The notes: generated by a model not told the origin, from the sequence alone. DNA of 64,000 bases from Muscardinus avellanarius (GCA_963383645.1 OY726560.1:28666800-28730799), one strand, 5' to 3'; positions 35,813-49,300 are shown, numbered from the stretch's first letter. Numbers and translations: made by a program.

Positions 35813-38464
35813 TTTAAGAATGTCTATAGAACTTCTTTCTTTGTTGCAATTCTTGAACTTGTGTACCACTTAATAAGGTTATCACAAAAGCAACATTATG
35901 TCAAATGTTTTTTATATAGAATTTTAAAATATTTAATAGCTTTATACTGATAATATAGAAAGCACTAAAATGCCAAATGTAAAAATTTAAGGAGTTCTGA
36001 GATATGCAATTATAAATTTTTACCTCTAGCAACAATATGCTTTAGCTAGCAAGCTTTAGGATTCTAGAGGAAAAGAAAAAACAAAAACAAAAACATAAAA
36101 ACCCTTAGTAGCACATCTTGCTTAAATGAAGCAGATTGTGGAAAATTTTGTATGGATTACGGTACTATGTATTATTATTATTTTTTTTAGTAGGGAAAGA
36201 TAGCTTGAGGAGAAGATGTGCATTAGAGGTTTTCTGATGAAGAAAATAACCTAAAAATATAAAGAGTCTGAAAAATTGCTCAGACTGCAGAAAGCTTGAC
36301 CTCTGAAACTGATAAGAAAGAACTCCATGATTGGAAATACTATGCCAAAGATTAAACCTTGAACTTTTTAGAAACTCCATAAGTCTGTGTCTCAGACCCC
36401 GGAGCATAAAGCATTTTGCTTGCATGTAGAAGTAGTCAGCCTCATCGCAAGTACCAAGCAGAAGGACGTCATCTTTAGAGAGTTAATAGAATTCATTCCT
36501 ACAAAATTGACAGTGTGAAGATTACTTTGACATTGCTGGAGGGAAAATAGCAGTACTCAATATGAAGGTAAATAACAAAGGCATTAGTGTGGGTAGGCTG
36601 CTGAGGAAGACAGTAGATACAAATAAAATTGAATTGGGAAAAAAAATTAAAAAGGTTTTACAATAGTTGATGCCTATGTAACTGACTTGCAAAAAAAAAA
36701 ATAACTAACTCAGAACAAATTGTTTATATTGAATTTATGGAAGCCAACCAGAAATTTAATTGATGGGTATATTTGACTTTTATTTTGGACACTCTATGAT
36801 TAGATACCTAAATATAGAAATGAATTTCTAAGTGTTACCTCAATGAGTATATTTAAAAGTTAATTTTCTTTACTTGCATATAGTTTAGGACTCACAAATG
36901 TCAAATAACTGTGCTGTTTCTCTTACTGGCTCTTGTAGATTTTGAAAATGATCCATGGCATTAAATATATTAAGAAAGTCTTAGTAATAATTTAAATAAT
37001 ATAATAAAAGTTACTTAGGGGACTTATATCCAATTCAAAGTAAAATCATGGATAATATTCAGTAAGACACAAAATATATGTAGTGAATTGTTCTATTTCT
37101 TTAGTGAGAAAGGACCCCCACATATATATACATATACACAACATATGTATGCATATATGTGTTCATATGTATCTATGTGAAATTTTTAACAATAGAAAAA
37201 GACCAGTATTAATAGTGGAAAATAAGGAAAATTGAAACACAAAATTGTTCCTCTCTTTTCTATCAAATTACATATAATCTCACCACCTTAGCACCTGAAA
37301 GGATCACAAGGAATATTTTGTTATCATTCTAATTCTTTTATGTGTAATATATTTATATTAACATTTTTGTCAGACATATTTCTGTATATTTTATATTCAC
37401 ATATGATTTTAAAAACCTCATTGGCAGACTAGGTTGTTATTTCTGTCAGGATTCATTACTGCAAATTAGATTTCACATTTGTCTTCATTATTTTCATGAT
37501 CAATATTCAGAGCTACTTGCAATTCAACAAAAATATGTGGAATATTTAGTATGCACCGAAGTCCAGAAATAAAATTTCCTGTAAGAAACAGTCTTTGGCT
37601 TACATATTGGTGGTGAATGCTGAAACCTAAATTAATATTTAAGTGAAATATAGCAAGTGAAGTAGAGATATGCCAAGATTTCTATGATGCCAGAGAGGTT
37701 TTAAGAGATAAAACAGAGTGCAGGTTAAGTTTTTCCAGGAAAATTTCTTGGAGGAAGTGATGATTCTTAGTACCTAAGTAATGTTATATGAATATAAAGG
37801 GGAAATAGATATTATAAAGAGAAGGGATTATATGACCAAAGTCTTGGAAGTACAAGAAACTATTAGTACATTGAAAGTATTTAAGTGTAATTTTTCTGCC
37901 TATCTTGGTGGTCAATGAGATTGGAAAGTCTTCAGGTCTCTGGTCATGAAATCTGTGCTGGATTTGAAGCATTATCTTCAAAGTAATATAAAGCACTGCA
38001 GAAATTTATGCTTGGGAATAGTATAATTGGATGTTTTCACTGGGAAAACATGTTAGTAGAGACTGTATTACATTTAGAGCAAGTCATTGTAATAATTCTA
38101 AAGAGAAATAAGAATGAGTAAGGTTCATAAATATGGTAGCAGGCAAGGAAAGATAGGCAAGTTGAAACATATGTATGAGGTAGAGTCTTGGTTGGGCTTC
38201 CTGGTGGATTAGATACAAGACCACAATAAAGAAGAATATCAGGCCTCTAGCTTGAGAATATAGGTGTATGATAATTTAATCAAACCTAGTAGGAATGCTG
38301 AAAAAGATGCAAATTAAATTTGAGATGAGTGTTTGGTTAACCTATAATCTATAGATCACCAAGTAGAGATCTGCAGTAAACACTCTGGTATATGTTTTAG
38401 AATTCAGCAGAGATTTCTGAGGGAAGAGACAGGAAAAGGAGTATCTAGTGTATAACAAGCAGTA

Positions 38465-38700
38465 ACTAGTCATGGTGGTGCATGCTTGTGATCACAGTAC
38501 TTGGGAGGCTGAGACAAGAAGACTGCAGGATATTGACGAGCCTTAGCAACTTACCAATGCCCTCTGCAAATTAGCGAGACCTTGTTTCAAAATAAAAAAA
38601 TAAAATAAAACAGGACTGGGAATGTAGCTTAGAGGTAGAATGTCCCTGTGTTTAATCTGCAGTGCCACAAAAACAGAAACAAAAACAAAACAAAACGAAA
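38465..38700 (+). mobile_element. B1-ID composite SINE, older variant
   Basis: + strand: 'agtcatggtggtgcatgctt', 'gccctctgcaaattagcgag', 'gggaatgtagcttagaggta', then A/C-rich tail. Confidence 0.78.
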
Positions 38701-40560
38701 GACAAAACTCTAAATTTGGACAGGTCACCAAAGAGTTATTTTCATCCTATTGTTATGTAACATAATATGAGTTAGGACGAGTAGGTAAGAAACTCAGGAC
38801 AATTCCAAAATTAGAAGATGAAATCAAAGAAGGGCTTTACAATAAAACTGAGTTGTGCACAAAGGCACTTAGAAGGTAATTAGAAGTTGAATATCAGAAG
38901 CTCAGAGTGGATTTAAAGTGAATGCTGGGGATAAGAATGACTATGTATATGAAAAGAAGCAAGGAAGAAAATGGCCATTATACTTATAAATATAAGATTA
39001 TTTAAAGTTAAGCTAAGAATTGTTTGTTTGAGGGCAAGGAGCCTGAGGGAAAAATAGTTGTTTAGGAGACGACTACAGGAGAAAAGGACCAAATAAAAAC
39101 ATCTGAGTCTCCAGGCAATAAGAAAGGTTATTGTGTCTCTCTGAATATAATCCAAAATAAATAAAATTATAAATATAAAATAATTATTCTCTTGATGAAT
39201 ATTTTGCCACTTTTCTTTAAGATACAACACCAGAATAATTTTTTCCCATTTGGTAATCAGCTTTGCTAATCACTTTTGTCTGTCTATGGTTAACAGACAG
39301 AGATAATACTAGAATTTTTTCATCAAATCATAGTTGTAACAAATTAAATTCAATCTGAACTTAGTAAGGAGAGACTTTTATTCAAAAATATTATCATATG
39401 GGAATAGATGTGGGCAAGAGGGACTATTGTAATAGAAAGAAAACTTTAGCCAATCAGCAGATATCTCAGGAGTTAGGCGAAAGGTATTGTCTTTAGTTTT
39501 TTAGAGAGGAGTAAGAACCCAAAGGTGGTATGAAAATGTGGCTTGACTGCGTAGATCAGAGAATGTTGTACTTTAAGTCCAGTCTATTCTCCGAACAGGT
39601 TGCATGCTGTCTTAAAGTTGGATGTGAGAGAAAGATCAGGAAGAAAAAATTTAACACAAATTTGATTTGTAAAAATTTCTTCCAAATCAGTGCAAAAAAG
39701 GAGTAACTAATCATTGGATGCAAAGAATAGGATCTTGTAAGGTACACGTCTGATCTTGATATAGGCAAATATGAGGAAGTTCAGCTAAGTCATGTTAAAG
39801 TGAGTCTTAGAATCTAAGTTTTATAGAGAAATATATTGTCTTACAATATGCTGTATTTCTAAACAAAAGTATAATATGGGGATTTCTAAACATTGGGTAA
39901 AATTCAACATCCTCAGCTGAAAAAAAGGTGAGAAAAACTAAAGAACTTTGATTTATGTTTAAGATGAAAATCTTTAAGAAGGACAGTTAATTAGAAAATG
40001 TTCTGGAGAAGGAAAAAGGCTTCCGTGACCAGGTTGAAGATCTTGTCTTAACTGGAAAAGGTGTTATTTATCCTCTAGTTTTGCAGACACTGAACTTTTA
40101 TAGGAAAGACCATAGGAAGTTGAGATGGTTTATGCCTAATAATTTGATAAATACTACAAAACTATGTAAGTAATAGGATAGCAGTACTGAATACACTCAG
40201 TTAGAACCACTAAATATCCTCTGTGCTGTAGAGAGCTGAGGTTATCTGCTCGTAGGGCACGGATGCACTGGGACAAAGGGCACAGAGAGACATGGGGAAA
40301 TGCAAAAATGGCTATCAAAAATGATCAATTGAAAGAAAAATTCACATATCTAGACTCAGACCAAGAACAGAGGCACTGAAATGTTGACATGACCAATATT
40401 CTTCTTCCAAAACTAGTATTTGTTGTTAAAATAATCTATATGCCTTTTGGCTGAATGATAATATTTATCTGAGACAACTACAATTTGTAGATGAGAATGC
40501 TGAAATAATTTTGTGTGAAAAACTTCAAGAGAATATGAGAATCCTTGTCTTTCCCTTCCA

Positions 40561-40566
40561 TGTGTG

Positions 40567-40625
<59 letters not shown>
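40561..40625 (+). repeat. (GT)n microsatellite
   Basis: About 32 GT units with one TT interruption near 40581. It makes a spurious Cys-Val frame. Confidence 0.95.
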
Positions 40626-40629
<4 letters not shown>

Positions 40630-41078
40630 CCCTAGTCTCTCATCACCCCATCAAGAACATTTATGCCTTCGTTTCCCTATTATTTTCTTGAAGCTTGCCA
40701 ACTTTTGAGTAACACATTTTTTTCTGAACGTAGCTATGTTTAAGATAATTAAAATAATCCCAATAAGGAATCTATTCTGAGTTTCTCTGACAACTTTTGA
40801 GTGTGTCAAAGATTATAGAAACCTTTTGTTGGGCTCACTATAATAACTAGAGTGTCTACTCTAAACAAGTCAGGCAACAGGATTTTAGGAATATCCTAAC
40901 ATTCTATATAAGAATGTTGTAAAGTAGTATACATTCTCAGAAAATTGTTCATTCTTGCTCATTAACTATTATCAAAGCTATTCCTCCATAGAAACACAAA
41001 TGTGTCATAGATGTAAACATGAGACAATTATCATTTTCCTATTGTTCAATTTATTATTAGAGGGTTTTTTTTACTTTG

Positions 41079-41080
<2 letters not shown>

Positions 41081-41117
<37 letters not shown>

Positions 41118-41120
41118 TTT
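41081..41120 (+). repeat. (ATTT)n microsatellite
   Basis: About ten ATTT units, the tail of the minus-strand SINE that follows. Confidence 0.92.
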
Positions 41121-41274
41121 TTGGTGGTACTGGGGTCCCTGGAAACCCCCAAAACCCTTGTTTTTTTGAAACAGGGTCTCTTAAGCCAGCATAGCTGGCT
41201 TCGAACTTGCACGATCCTCCTGTCTCCGCCTCCCAAGCGTGGGGATTACAAGCGTGTGCCACCACGCCCGGCTT
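41121..41274 (-). mobile_element. B1-ID composite SINE, type B
   Basis: Minus-strand: 'tggtggtactggggtccctg', then a deletion of most of the ID half, 'gaaacagggtctcttaagcc', 'ttcgaacttgcacgatcctc', ending 'ccaccacgcccggct'. Low divergence. Confidence 0.88.
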
Positions 41275-41309
41275 GATTTTTTTTTTAAATAACCATCTTA
41301 TTTTTTTTT

Positions 41310-41520
41310 TTCTTTTTGTGGTACTAGGGATTGAATCCAGAGGCATTCTCATTCTGAGCTAAATCCCAGCCCTATTTTATTTTTCAGTTTGAAACAGACT
41401 CTTAATAAATTGTAGAGAAATTATAGAGAGCCTCACTAAACTGCTGAGGGGGTCAAGAATTCTCCTCTCTCAGCCTCTGAAATACTGATAGTACAAGCAT
41501 GAGCCACCACAAGCAGCTTA
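41310..41520 (-). mobile_element. B1-ID composite SINE, older
   Basis: Minus-strand copy placed in tandem behind the type-B element: 'tgtggtactagggattgaat', 'tttgaaacagactcttaata', 'tcagcctctgaaatactgat'. Confidence 0.75.
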
Positions 41521-41872
41521 GGAAACCATCTTTATCTCTCTTCTCAATGCTTTTCTTTCACATGAAAATATAAAACAACAACAACAACAAAAAACCTATA
41601 GTAACGGAAAGAGAAAAAAACTACATCTATAATTTTTTTTCTTGGTTTTGGAAGCTAACAAATCATTTAAATTTGAGGGATCCATGCATGTATTCTATAA
41701 GAGATATTTGAATATTTTTATTCTTGAAAGCCAATGCAGTAGCCAGGTATCCCTCACTCTAAATGGCAGGTCTGTACAAAACCTCATAAACCCTCTTAGA
41801 GAAATGTTTTCACAAATATTGGTAGCTAATAAATTTTATTAATCTCTTAAGGGATTTTGTTTGCTTGTTTAA

Positions 41873-42019
<147 letters not shown>

Positions 42020-42847
42020 TGAGCTCTACATTTAAAAAGTCTTTTTGGGTTGTTTTGCCTTAGTGTTTGTATGGGACAGATTTTTATTTCTGTATATGAT
42101 AAATTTAATTATTTTTTCTTAATCCCAATACTTTGCAATTAACAATTCACAAAATCTTGAATCATAGAACAGCAGTAATGAAAGATGTTTTCTAGAGTCT
42201 ATACCAGATTTCCAGTGCAGGGGAAACTGTTAAAGGTCCAGTGGTTTATTGATTCTCGTGGACTTTGATCTCTTTATAGATTTTTTTCTTTGTACTTACC
42301 ATCACTGCTTCAAAAAGATTTAGTTTTTTTTTTTAAACTTCAGGATTAAAAGGCCAGTACTTCAATATGTTTTTTTCTCCCGTATTTACACCACTCTAAA
42401 CATTTAAAAAACCCATAGGTGTAGCACCACCAGTAGGCTTGGGAAGACACATATTCCTAATTACTTTCTTTCTGGTGGTCTCATAAGTGAAGCTGAAAAA
42501 GAAAATTTGATGGGTTACTTCTCTATGACTTATCAGCAGAACCTGTCTCATGGTAGAGCTTTTCATGGTAATATTTCAAATTTAATTTGTTGCTTAGTAG
42601 TAGGAATTGCAGGATAAACTTAGTACTAAAGTAATAAGGGGTATAACTTGTATGGGAAAAAGGGCAACTGAGCTTGAGTTCTAGATCAACCACTTCCATC
42701 TCTGTTACATTGGAGAAGTTATTTATTTGAATGAATTTATAGTTCCTCACATAGAAGCTGTAATAATATGAAATGTGGTATCTTTGGCTACAATGGAAAG
42801 GGCTGGATTTTATTTTATTTAATTAATTAATTAATTTATTTACTTAT

Positions 42848-43050
42848 TTTTGGTGGTACTGGGGGTGGAACCCAGAGGCTTTCTACCTCCGGGTTGTACT
42901 CCCAGACCTTTTTTATATTTTATTTGGAAACAGGGTCTCACTAAGTTCCTGAAAGCCTCACTAAGTAGCTGAGGCTGGCTTCGAAATCGTGCGATCCTCC
43001 TGTCTCAGTCTCCTAAGCGCGGGGATTACAAGCATGCGCCACCAAGCTTA
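42848..43050 (-). mobile_element. B1-ID composite SINE
   Basis: Minus-strand: '(T)n-ggtggtactgggggtggaa', 'ggaaacagggtctcactaag', 'cttcgaaatcgtgcgatcct', ending 'gcgccaccaagctta'. The final B1 end is replaced by the next, oppositely oriented ID piece. Confidence 0.82.
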
Positions 43051-43110
43051 GTGGCAGAGCACTTGCTCGGCAAGCACAGGGCCCTAGATTTGATCCTCAG
43101 AGCTGTAAAA
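43051..43110 (+). mobile_element. ID-like fragment, head-to-head with preceding SINE
   Basis: + strand: 'gtggcagagcacttgctcgg', 'caagcacagggccctagatt'. The A-box start is missing; it abuts the minus-strand SINE at 43050. Confidence 0.65.
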
Positions 43111-43371
43111 CAAAGAAATAAGTAAATCAAACATTTTACTAGAAATGTTGGAAAATAGCAGCTAAAAGATTTCCTAAGTAGATATTTTCTGAATCTCCAC
43201 AGAGATGGATGAAATCAATAGGATTTCCCTCAGTAATACGACCTCTTTCTTCCTCCTATGTATTAAAGCTGCTTAATATTTATATAAAACATTAAAATTA
43301 ATATTTCAGTTAAATTACATAGTAATATATATTTTCTAACACAATGAAACAAGGTATTTTTAAAAATAAAT

Positions 43372-43558
43372 TTGCATGCTTATAATCCCAGCATTCGGGA
43401 TGCAGACACCGGAGGATCGCAGTTCGCAGACAGCCTCAGCTACTTAGTGAGGCCCTCTGCAACTCAGTGAGACCCGGTTTCAAAAAAAAGAATAAAAAAT
43501 AGGGCAGAGGCTATAGCTCGGAGGTTGAATGCCCCTAGGTTCCATCCCCAGACCCACA

Positions 43559-43597
<39 letters not shown>

Positions 43598-43600
43598 ATT
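43372..43600 (+). mobile_element. B1-ID composite SINE, type A, with (AAAT)n tail
   Basis: + strand, slightly 5' truncated (starts gcatgcttataatcccagca), then type-A linker, ID half (ctatagctcggaggttgaat) and (AAAT)n at 43558-43600. aaataaatttg lies on both sides. Confidence 0.87.
43558..43600 (+). repeat. (AAAT)n microsatellite
   Basis: About eleven units forming the SINE tail. Confidence 0.92.
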
Positions 43601-44074
43601 TGTGTTTAATATTTTTATTTTTTATCACTGGAGTCATGCAGTGAGTATGGGGAAAAACAGGCCTTGTTTCAACATTCATTTTTTTGCTAATTTTTGTGCT
43701 GAAATATGATAAATATCAATAATTGACCTTACCTTTTTGAAATAAAATCAATATTTCTATATAAAATAATAATTAGAACTCTTCAAAATTGAACAGGTTT
43801 CAATACATAGATTTTCTATTTCTGCATTTATAGTGATATGCTGCTAATTGATATCACAAGAACAACAATGATATTGTTAGTTTTATTACAGGATCCTATT
43901 ATAGGACAACTTCCCAATGTAAACACTATTGTTTTCTCTATTTTTACAGTTGAGGAAATGCCAGTATAGACACTAGAAATCTCAAGATATTAAATACAGG
44001 GCTTATTTTGCTTATAAAATAATTCTAGTTAATAATTTAGGGTTAGAAGTTTCTACTACATGAAAAACACGACA

Positions 44075-44260
44075 TAGATTTAATTTTCAGTTATGCCATT
44101 TATTATGTGACCTTAGGGAAACCACTGACTGTTCAGGGCCTTATTGTCCTCATTTGGTAAAATAAAAATCATAATCCCTTACTTATACCACAGGATAATT
44201 GGCAAGGCCAAGTTTATAAAAGTGACTTATAAAATGCAATGTATTATTAGAATGCACTGT
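44075..44260 (+). mobile_element. MIR
   Basis: + strand MIR order: 'cagttatgccatttattatg', 'tgaccttagggaaaccactg', 'ttgtcctcatttggtaaaat', 'taccacaggataattg'. Confidence 0.7.
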
Positions 44261-45272
44261 CCTTTCAGTTTTTGTGGAAAAAATGATCATTATGACTTAA
44301 TATCCTAAAATATCCTATAAAAGCTGTACTTGTGTTTTATTTTTATTTTTAAAAAGCTGGAAATCAGTATTTTACGTATTTAAGAGAAAACAATAAATTA
44401 AAAAGAAATGATCTATATTTCATTGTTACATAGGCTTGTAGTCATCCAAGTATAAAAAATACTCTGTATCCCATATCACTCTAAACTTTAGTATATGAGA
44501 CTGCAATGCACCGGTAAAGGCATCAAAATACTTCTGTATCATTTACAGAGCATTTGTTTCCACTGACTCTCCCAACAGTAAGACAGGCAAGGAAATTGTA
44601 ATTACCAATGTATCTTCACATCCAAAGAGAGAAGTTAAGAAGGTTGTGTTTTGTTCCAGACCAAGAGGAATAAGTAGTGAAATCGGGTTTACTCTTCTGG
44701 CTTCTCCTATATTATCCCAACAGTTACCAAAATTCAGGCTTCAGATCCCTGAAAAGTTTCAATATAAATTCATTGGACTTGGGAAGCTACTGAATAAATT
44801 AAAGCAAAATGCAGTAGTTCTATGTTTAGCAAATGTTCCCATGTGACAGGCGCCCTTATTTATGAACAGATTGACACTTCACCACCATTTGTGCACAAGT
44901 GAATCGAGGAGAGGAACGTTCCTGTACAGGCACACACATTAAGGAAGGAAACAGCTGTAGACACTTAACCTCTTTGTAGATTTGTTATTCACCTAACATA
45001 TCTCGACATTAGATATAAAGAGGACAAAATGACAAGTTAGTTACTTTGCTGATAGACATTACACAATGGTAAACCTTGCTAGTTTTGTTTTTTATGAGCT
45101 AACTCACTTTTCTTGACTCAAACTCATTTATTCTTTTCACTCTTACGGAATAAAGTTAGTAATACAAAGACTAACTGATTAACTGGCCCACTCTACTTCC
45201 TAAGTATTTGGCTAGTATGCTATTGTGAAATAATTCTCATACCTTTTAAGGTTAAAACAAATTTATTATACA

Positions 45273-45285
45273 AACTTTGCAATAT

Positions 45286-45328
<43 letters not shown>

Positions 45329-45531
45329 TGGTGGTACTGGGGTTCCTGGAAACCCTCCTGTCTCCGGGCTACACTCCCAGACCTATTATATATATATATA
45401 TTTTCTATTTGGAAAGAGGGTCTCATAAGCCAGCCTTGCTGGCTTGAACCAGCGTAATCCTCCTGTCTCCGCCTCCCAAGCACAGGGATTACAAGCATGT
45501 GCCACCACGCCCGGCAACTTTGCAATATTTA
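45273..45531 (-). mobile_element. B1-ID composite SINE, type B, with target-site duplication
   Basis: Minus-strand: (ATTT)n tail at 45286-45329, 'ggtggtactggggttcctgg', 'cataagccagccttgctggc', ending 'gccaccacgcccggc' at 45515. The span includes a perfect 16-bp duplication aactttgcaatattta at 45273-45288 and 45516-45531. It is one of the youngest copies here. Confidence 0.93.
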
Positions 45532-46141
45532 AGATACTGGTTTGAATAATTTATATGCTAAAATGTTATTTTTGACATTATTTAATTTCGACAGTATGTT
45601 AGTAAGGTTTCTCCTAAGTTAAGTTCTAAAAAAGGCAATATATTAATTTTCAGTAAAAGGAATGCCCAGTACATTGGGCAGTGCTTCTTTGAGTAATTTA
45701 AAAGCAAATTTTATATTTCAACTTTTGTTTATTATTTATATACAATTGAATGTTAAAAATACTTTTAAATTTTGAAATTTAGAAGCTGTATTTTCATAAT
45801 GTAAAATGCAGATATAATAGAACTGTAAAAATAGATAATACCATCAATTTAACTGATATAACTTAAATAAGTAGCTAATAAAGACAGGAGCAAGACTTAA
45901 ACTCACATCTTCTGACTCTAATTCCTATCCTCTTTCATTAGCAAATTTCTCTTTGCTTTAAAATCAATTGTATCGCCCCTAAATATACTGAAAGTGTTGA
46001 AATATTTGAAAATATGAAAATTTTGTTTTCCTTTTCCCCTGCTGATTTAATATTCATATTCAAGGTGTTTATTGCAGGAAAATTTCTATATTAGAATACT
46101 TTGACAGGGTCTGTTGTTCTTTTTAGGCATTGAGCATGTGA

Positions 46142-46432
<291 letters not shown>

Positions 46433-47058
46433 TGATTTAAACTGCAGGTACTTTATACAGGTGAATAATTTTGTGTTGGTAATTTGTTAGTTATATGTGC
46501 ATTTTTAAATACAGATTGTACAATTTGTCTTATAAAATTGCTGTGGACTTTTCCTATCAGTGGGAAGGAAATTAGCATTTCTCTAATTACTACCAAAGGA
46601 AATGTATCAGGCAAACAAATTAGCAATTAGTATTCTGCAGTAATTGACTAAGGCCACAAAATATTAAAAACAAAAACACCAAAATTTCATCTTTTGGAAA
46701 TTGAAGTTTCACTCAAATACCCTTATGTAGAGATTATTTTTAGTGTAAAGTATAATAGGAATAGAATAATCATGTTTCAGAAAATATTTACAAATATTTA
46801 ATTATGCCAATATTCAGAACAGGGTGAACAAAATATAGCAATAATTAAAATGTTTCAGAATATTTCTGCAAGTATTTAAACAAATTATGTTAGAATTTTA
46901 AGGATTTTTCTCTTAATTGTACTCAAGTTTGTATTTTTAAAACTATTTTTAAATTTAATTTTTTTAAATTTTTGAACAAATGCTTAAAAATAAAAAAGTT
47001 CTACATACTTATGGCTTATCTTGTGATATTTAAATATGTATATATATTTACATACAAA

Positions 47059-47080
47059 CACACACACACACACACACACA

Positions 47081-47115
<35 letters not shown>
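47059..47115. repeat. (CA)n(GT)n self-complementary array
   Basis: (CA)n from 47059 meets (GT)n at 47083/47084 with the centre cacacgtgtg. The arms pair perfectly over 25 bp on each side (47059-47108). Alternating purine-pyrimidine over 57 bp has strong Z-DNA and cruciform potential. Confidence 0.92.
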
Positions 47116-47117
<2 letters not shown>

Positions 47118-47197
47118 AAATGTAGTAAATGATTAAATCAGATTAAATATCTATCCCCTAAAATGTTTTTCTTTTTATGGTGAAAGCAATCAAAATC

Positions 47198-47214
47198 GTG
47201 TGTGTGTGTGTGTG

Positions 47215-47255
<41 letters not shown>
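47198..47255 (+). repeat. (GT)n microsatellite
   Basis: Two GT runs separated by 'ctat' near 47216. Confidence 0.93.
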
Positions 47256-47256
<1 letters not shown>

Positions 47257-47258
<2 letters not shown>

Positions 47259-47456
47259 GTATTGGAGATTGAGCTAAAGGGCATTCTACCTCTGAGCTAC
47301 ACTCCAAACCTTACAAACCTTATTTTATTTTGAAACACTTTCACTAAGTTGTGGAGGGCCTCACGAAATTTCTGAGGGTGTCTATGAGCCTGTTATCCTC
47401 TTATCTCAGTCTCCCAAGTACTGGGATTACAGGCATGTGCTATCATACCCAGTTGA
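47257..47456 (-). mobile_element. B1-ID composite SINE
   Basis: Minus-strand: 'tggtattggagattgagcta', 'gaaacactttcactaagttg', 'tcagtctcccaagtactggg', ending 'tatcatacccagtt'. Its tail became the (GT)n array. Confidence 0.8.
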
Positions 47457-47889
47457 TTTATGCCTTTTTAAAAATATACAGTATATCATCATTCTCTACA
47501 GTCACCCTTCTGTGCAATAGCACGTAACTTCTTACTCCTTTCTAACTCTAACTTAGCACCCATTATTCAACCCCTACCATCCTTATCCACCGAATTCTGA
47601 TAACCATGGTTCTACTCTCAGTATTCATGAGTCCACCTTTTTAAAATTCCACATTTGAGATCATACAATTTTATGCTCATTGTCTGTAGGGAGATTTAGA
47701 TCTTAGTTTTTCAAGGGTGAAATTTCTTTTTTGAAAATTGAATCTATAGATATATTGATAAATTATCTCAAACTATCAACTGAATTCTAAAAATATATAC
47801 TTCAGATTTATTGCTTCTTATTTTTAATAAATGAAAATTGTATAGATTAAATAAAACCTTTCAAGTTTTTTTTTTTGTTGTTGTTGTTG

Positions 47890-48380
47890 TTGCTTTTAGG
47901 GAAAGTGAAGTCTTAGAACTCAGCATAATGCAGATGCCTGGAGTTCCCCAATATCTCTATTGTCTCTTGAAAATGCATGCCAGATTGAGGGTATGTGCTG
48001 GACCTGGAATGCGGTAGAGTTAATTCCAGTGGCAATCTTGAGCCCTCTCTGAGACTCTTATCTCGTAGGCAAACTGAGAAAATGATCTTGTCAGAAGGCA
48101 AGTGTGCAGATGGTGTAGGACAGAGTGTGAACATCCAGTGTCCCAGATATTTATTAAGGTTATTTGCAAATGCTACTATCTCTGACCCAGAAGATTTTAG
48201 AGATACTTAGAAATTGGGACTGTGAGTTAGGTAGCCAGTGTTGTTCTGTAGAGTAGAATTGAGAATTATGTTCTCACCACCTGGGAGATACCCCTTAACC
48301 TTATGCCAGGACCCAGCAAGCTAGCTATGCAGGAAAACCATGAGGACTTAGGGTACTCAGTAGGGTAGCACTTAGGGTAA
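47890..48380. other. Unassigned higher-complexity block
   Basis: About 490 bp with balanced base content, free of simple repeats. Open frames on both strands around 47913-48210 (71-73 codons) show no recognisable domain and no splice-site context. Possible old LTR or conserved non-coding element. Confidence 0.3.
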
Positions 48381-49109
48381 TTTTAAGATATTGCTCTTCT
48401 TTCCATGACAGTAACCTTCTGATTAATCCTGAATTTGGTGCTTACTTTTTCCACATATGTATGCTTACGTATATATTTTATATGTTCCATCATGTGCATA
48501 ATTTACCCATTTCATACAGATTTTATATTTTCATCATGTATATTCTAGAAATTGCTTTTTCCCTTTACATTGCTTCTAAAATTTATCAATATTAGAATGT
48601 TAGAAACAGCTTTGGCTTATTAACTTCTTTATGATATTCTGTCTTATGTCATAATGTTATAATTGATAGGTTTTTTTGATGATAGAGACTATTCTACTTT
48701 TTTTTACCAGCAAAGATGAATTATAATGAGATGAATGTTCTTTTACATGTTTTCTTGAATACATTTGTGAAGGTATCTACAACGTTCTTATATGTAAATG
48801 TCACTGGGTTAAAAGGTATATGCCACTTCAATTTATATCAGTATCGTCAAAATATTCTCCAAATATGTTATAGGCATGTATAAGCAACTTAGATGACAAG
48901 AGTTGAAGGAACTCCATAGTTTTGACCAAAACAGTGATGTTTTTGATTTTGAAATTTTGTGCATGTGTGCTCCTGTGCTTGTGCTGAAGAGAAAATTGAG
49001 TCATTTAGTTTAGATAAGGGAACTGAGCTTATCCAACTTGTATAGTCTAGCACATGGCTCTCCTTCATGTCCATATCCCTTTCATCTAATCAGTACCATT
49101 TTATCAAAG

Positions 49110-49300
49110 CTCATGGGACATTTTATCTCTGAGCTACAACTCCAGCCCTCTCTTATCTTTTTTAATTTTGAAACAAGGTCTCGCTAAGTTGTGGAGGGTC
49201 TTCCTAATTTGCTGAGGCTGGCTGAGAACCTGTGATTCTCCTGTCTCAGCCTCCCAAGTCTTGAGATTACAAGTGTGCAACGCCACCATACCCAGCTACT
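49110..49300 (-). mobile_element. B1-ID composite SINE, 3' truncated
   Basis: Minus-strand: 'ctctgagctacaactccagc', 'gaaacaaggtctcgctaagt', 'tcagcctcccaagtcttgag', ending 'ccaccatacccagct'. Confidence 0.8.

Larger units (their letters stand above)
46920..47700 (-). mobile_element. Ancient LINE-1 (L1M-like) 3'UTR
   Basis: Minus-orientation, in pieces around the SINE at 47257-47456 and two dinucleotide arrays: 'gtaaatgattaaatcagatt', 'cagtcacccttctgtgcaat', 'ctgataaccatggttctact', 'ccacatttgagatcatacaa'. Confidence 0.7.
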
